Assembly (NCBI GenBank): GCA_024225635.1
Contig: JAAEMK010000472.1
Coordinates: 1-64,000, forward strand
Direction: 5' to 3'
Length of the DNA: 64,000 bases
Source of the DNA: Desulfobacteraceae bacterium
GTDB taxonomy: Bacteria > Desulfobacterota > Desulfobacteria > Desulfobacterales > Desulfobacteraceae
Below, piece by piece: positions 62,022-64,000 of the stretch. Under the pieces are notes generated by a model, which saw only the letters and a list, made by a program, of their open reading frames with translations, did no database searches and was not told the DNA's origin. Made by a program: the position numbers and the translations under genes. The stretch's first letter is position 1. Each line of letters opens with the position of its first letter.

Positions 62022-62905
62022 CAACCAACGTAGCTGACATACTGATAGAGGCATTGCCCTACATCAGGCAGTTTTCCGGCAAGACCATTGTCGTGAAGTA
62101 CGGCGGTCATGCCATGGTGGATGAAAAGCTCAAGCAGGATTTTGCAAGCGACATCACCCTGTTGAAATATATCGGCCTCAACCCCGTGGTGGTCCACGGG
62201 GGCGGGCCCCAGATCAACAAGGTCCTGGATGCCATGGGCATCACCTCCACCTTTGTCCGGGGCATGCGGTACACCGATGACAAGACCATGGACGTGGTGG
62301 AGATGGTGCTGGGCGGCAAGGTCAACAAGGAGATCGTGGCCGGCATCAACGCCAAGGGCGGCCGGGCGGCAGGTCTCACCGGCAAGGACGGGGGCCTCAT
62401 CACCGCGGAAAAGATGACCATTGTGGACTCGTCGGATGCGGACAAGCCGCCGGAGATCATCGATCCCGGCATGGTGGGCCGGGTCACCCACATCGATCCC
62501 GATATTATACATACCCTTGCGGACAAGGGATTCATCCCTGTGATCGCCCCGGTGGGCGTGGGAGAGAAGGGGGAGACCTACAACATCAATGCCGATCTTG
62601 TGGCCTCAAAGATTGCGTCGGCCCTCAAGGCGGAGCGCCTCATTCTCCTCACCGACGTGGACGGTCTTCTGGACGCATCCTCCGAGCTTGTCTCATCCGC
62701 GGATGCCAAGACCATCCACAACATGATCGAGACCGAAGAGATCAAGGGGGGCATGATTCCCAAGATGGAGTGCGCCCTGGAGGCCCTGGAGAACGGCGTT
62801 GAAAAAACCCACATCATTAACGGCACAAGATCCCATGCCCTGCTGCTGGAGCTGTTCACCGATTCCGGCATCGGCACCCAGGTCTTTTTGCAACACCAGG
62901 AGTAA
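62018..62905 (+). CDS. argB: Acetylglutamate kinase
   Basis: 295 aa. Phosphorylates N-acetylglutamate in arginine synthesis. VKYGGHAM and [13 protein letters not shown] are the nucleotide- and substrate-binding loops. [10 protein letters not shown] and [10 protein letters not shown] are conserved. The N-terminal helix ahead of VKYGG is long, as in arginine-inhibited hexameric enzymes. argD follows 3 bp downstream. Confidence 0.97.
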   Translation: MTTNVADILIEALPYIRQFSGKTIVVKYGGHAMVDEKLKQDFASDITLLKYIGLNPVVVHGGGPQINKVLDAMGITSTFVRGMRYTDDKTMDVVEMVLGGKVNKEIVAGINAKGGRAAGLTGKDGGLITAEKMTIVDSSDADKPPEIIDPGMVGRVTHIDPDIIHTLADKGFIPVIAPVGVGEKGETYNINADLVASKIASALKAERLILLTDVDGLLDASSELVSSADAKTIHNMIETEEIKGGMIPKMECALEALENGVEKTHIINGTRSHALLLELFTDSGIGTQVFLQHQE

Positions 62906-62908
62906 TTC

Positions 62909-64000
62909 ATGGATACCATCGAAAAAACCGACACCTGTATATTCAATACCTATGCCAGAATTCCCACCGTATTCGTCAAGGGCGAAGGGTCAACTCTCTG
63001 GGACGACAAGGGCAACCGCTATACCGATTTTCTGGCGGGCATCGCCGTTGCGAGCCTTGGCCACTGCCATCCCGCGGTGACAAAGGCCATTGCCGACCAG
63101 GCCGCCACCCTGGTCCATGTGTCCAATATCTTCTACACCGAGCCCCAGGCCGAGCTTGCACGCCTGCTTGTGGAGAAAAGCTTTGCCGACAAGGTCTTTT
63201 TTGCCAACTCCGGGGCCGAGGCCAACGAGGCCGCCATCAAGCTCGCAAGGCGCTATTTCAAGGAAAAGGGCAATCCGGACAGATTCAAAATTATCACCAT
63301 GACCCAGTCCTTCCACGGCAGAACCATGGCCACCCTGTCCGCAACGGGCCAGGACAAGATCAAGAACGGGTTTTCTCCCCTGGTGGAAGGTTTTGTCCAC
63401 TGCCCGTTCAATGACCTGGATGCCCTGAAGTCGCTTACGGACGATTCCGTGTGCGCCGTGATGATGGAGTGTGTCCAGGGGGAGGGGGGCGTTGTGCCCG
63501 TCGATCCCGCTTATATCAAGGCGGTGAGGCAGCTTTGTGATGAAAAGGGCATTTTGCTTATTTTTGACGAGGTCCAGACGGGCATGGGCCGCTGCGGCAC
63601 CCTGTTCGCCCATGAGCTCTTTGACGTGAAACCCGACATCATGACCCTGGCAAAGGCCTTGGGGAACGGCCTTCCCATCGGCGCCATGCTCGCCAATGAA
63701 GAGGCTGCCAAGGGGTTTGCCCTTGGAAGCCACGCCACCACCTTTGGCGGCACTCCCCTGGTTACAAGGGCCGCCCTCTGTGTGCTGGAAATCATCTCCC
63801 AGCCGGACTTTCTCAAGGAGGTCAGGGAGAAGGGCGCTTACCTGAAGGAAAAGCTCACATCGCTCATGGCGAACCATCCATACATCAAGGCCGTCAGGGG
63901 AGAGGGCCTGCTTGTGGGCATGGAAATAGACGGGGATGCCGGTGAAATCGTCACCCAGTCCATGAAAAAAGGCTTTATTCTTAACGCGATTCAGGGTAAA
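62909..64000 (+). CDS. argD: Acetylornithine aminotransferase, 3' truncated by window end
   Basis: 364 codons present, running off the window without a stop. PLP-dependent class III aminotransferase of arginine synthesis. NSGAEANEAAIKLAR, SFHGRT, FDEVQTGMGR and the PLP lysine in TLAKALGNGLPIGAM are visible. AGGAG lies 6 bases before ATG 62909. Placement after argB supports argD rather than a succinyl-ornithine or GABA enzyme. Confidence 0.95.
   Translation, partial: MDTIEKTDTCIFNTYARIPTVFVKGEGSTLWDDKGNRYTDFLAGIAVASLGHCHPAVTKAIADQAATLVHVSNIFYTEPQAELARLLVEKSFADKVFFANSGAEANEAAIKLARRYFKEKGNPDRFKIITMTQSFHGRTMATLSATGQDKIKNGFSPLVEGFVHCPFNDLDALKSLTDDSVCAVMMECVQGEGGVVPVDPAYIKAVRQLCDEKGILLIFDEVQTGMGRCGTLFAHELFDVKPDIMTLAKALGNGLPIGAMLANEEAAKGFALGSHATTFGGTPLVTRAALCVLEIISQPDFLKEVREKGAYLKEKLTSLMANHPYIKAVRGEGLLVGMEIDGDAGEIVTQSMKKGFILNAIQGK

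Overview
The window looks like chromosome from a sulfate-reducing Desulfobacterota (delta-proteobacterial) bacterium, probably Desulfobacterales. The basis is gene content and order: a siroheme-dependent (Ahb) heme pathway, an Lpt/Kds lipopolysaccharide block leading into rpoN-hpf-ptsN-rapZ, a PPi-type phosphofructokinase, a HcyBio (DUF39) homocysteine protein, and a type IV pilus region with a PilGHI-like ABC transporter. The genus assignment is inference; no 16S gene lies in the window.

Layout. 78-194: 5S rRNA, the tail of an rrn operon, followed by palindromic repeats. 531-2481 (-): ftsY, a yebG-like gene and an alpha/beta hydrolase. 2585-2825: decayed remnant of a polar amino acid ABC transporter ATPase. 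2829-6348 (+): diguanylate cyclase and PPi-phosphofructokinase. 6745-17636: accessory block with a secreted Ntn hydrolase, a REC-PAS-GGDEF-EAL protein paired with a CHASE4-like histidine kinase, a FadL porin, a 5'-nucleotidase-like lipoprotein and an orphan solute-binding protein. 17773-23151 (-): tRNA-Leu(GAG), a small four-cysteine protein, a divergent ClpX-like unfoldase, ahbC, hemB and ahbD, apparently one transcription unit. 23258-25357 (-): gap-tpiA-secG. 25436-32365 (-): kdsA-kdsC-lptC-lptA-lptB-rpoN-hpf-ptsN-rapZ-EIIA(Man). 32617-39519 (+): M23 endopeptidase, HcyBio, lepB, pyrB, pyrC and a PilR-like NtrC-family regulator. 39569-56393 (-): type IV pilus region with fimT, pilW, pilV, then a tandemly duplicated pilX / small secreted protein / pilY1 cassette, and a separate pilA followed by an ABC transporter with a TPR-like partner. 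56728-64000 (+): lipoprotein, coaBC, a UDG-like protein, xerC, hslV, hslU, argB and a truncated argD.

How the parts connect. The window carries sigma-54 (rpoN), a PilR-like sigma-54 activator, and two -24/-12 type promoter sequences, one upstream of pilA and one upstream of the minor pilin operon; this suggests a nearly self-contained regulatory circuit for pilus production. Two c-di-GMP enzymes with intact-looking motifs may feed into the same surface-lifestyle switch. Palindromic repeats with the core GGGGTCAGGCTTA sit immediately 3' of several unrelated genes, and one supplies the last codons and stop of coaBC.

The most notable points are the ClpX-like unfoldase inside the heme operon, the duplicated PilX-unknown-PilY1 cassette with a von Willebrand A motif, the two sigma-54 promoter candidates, an apparent relic of an IS200/IS605 right end, a UDG-family protein lacking the iron-sulfur cysteines, and a GlnQ-type pseudogene.
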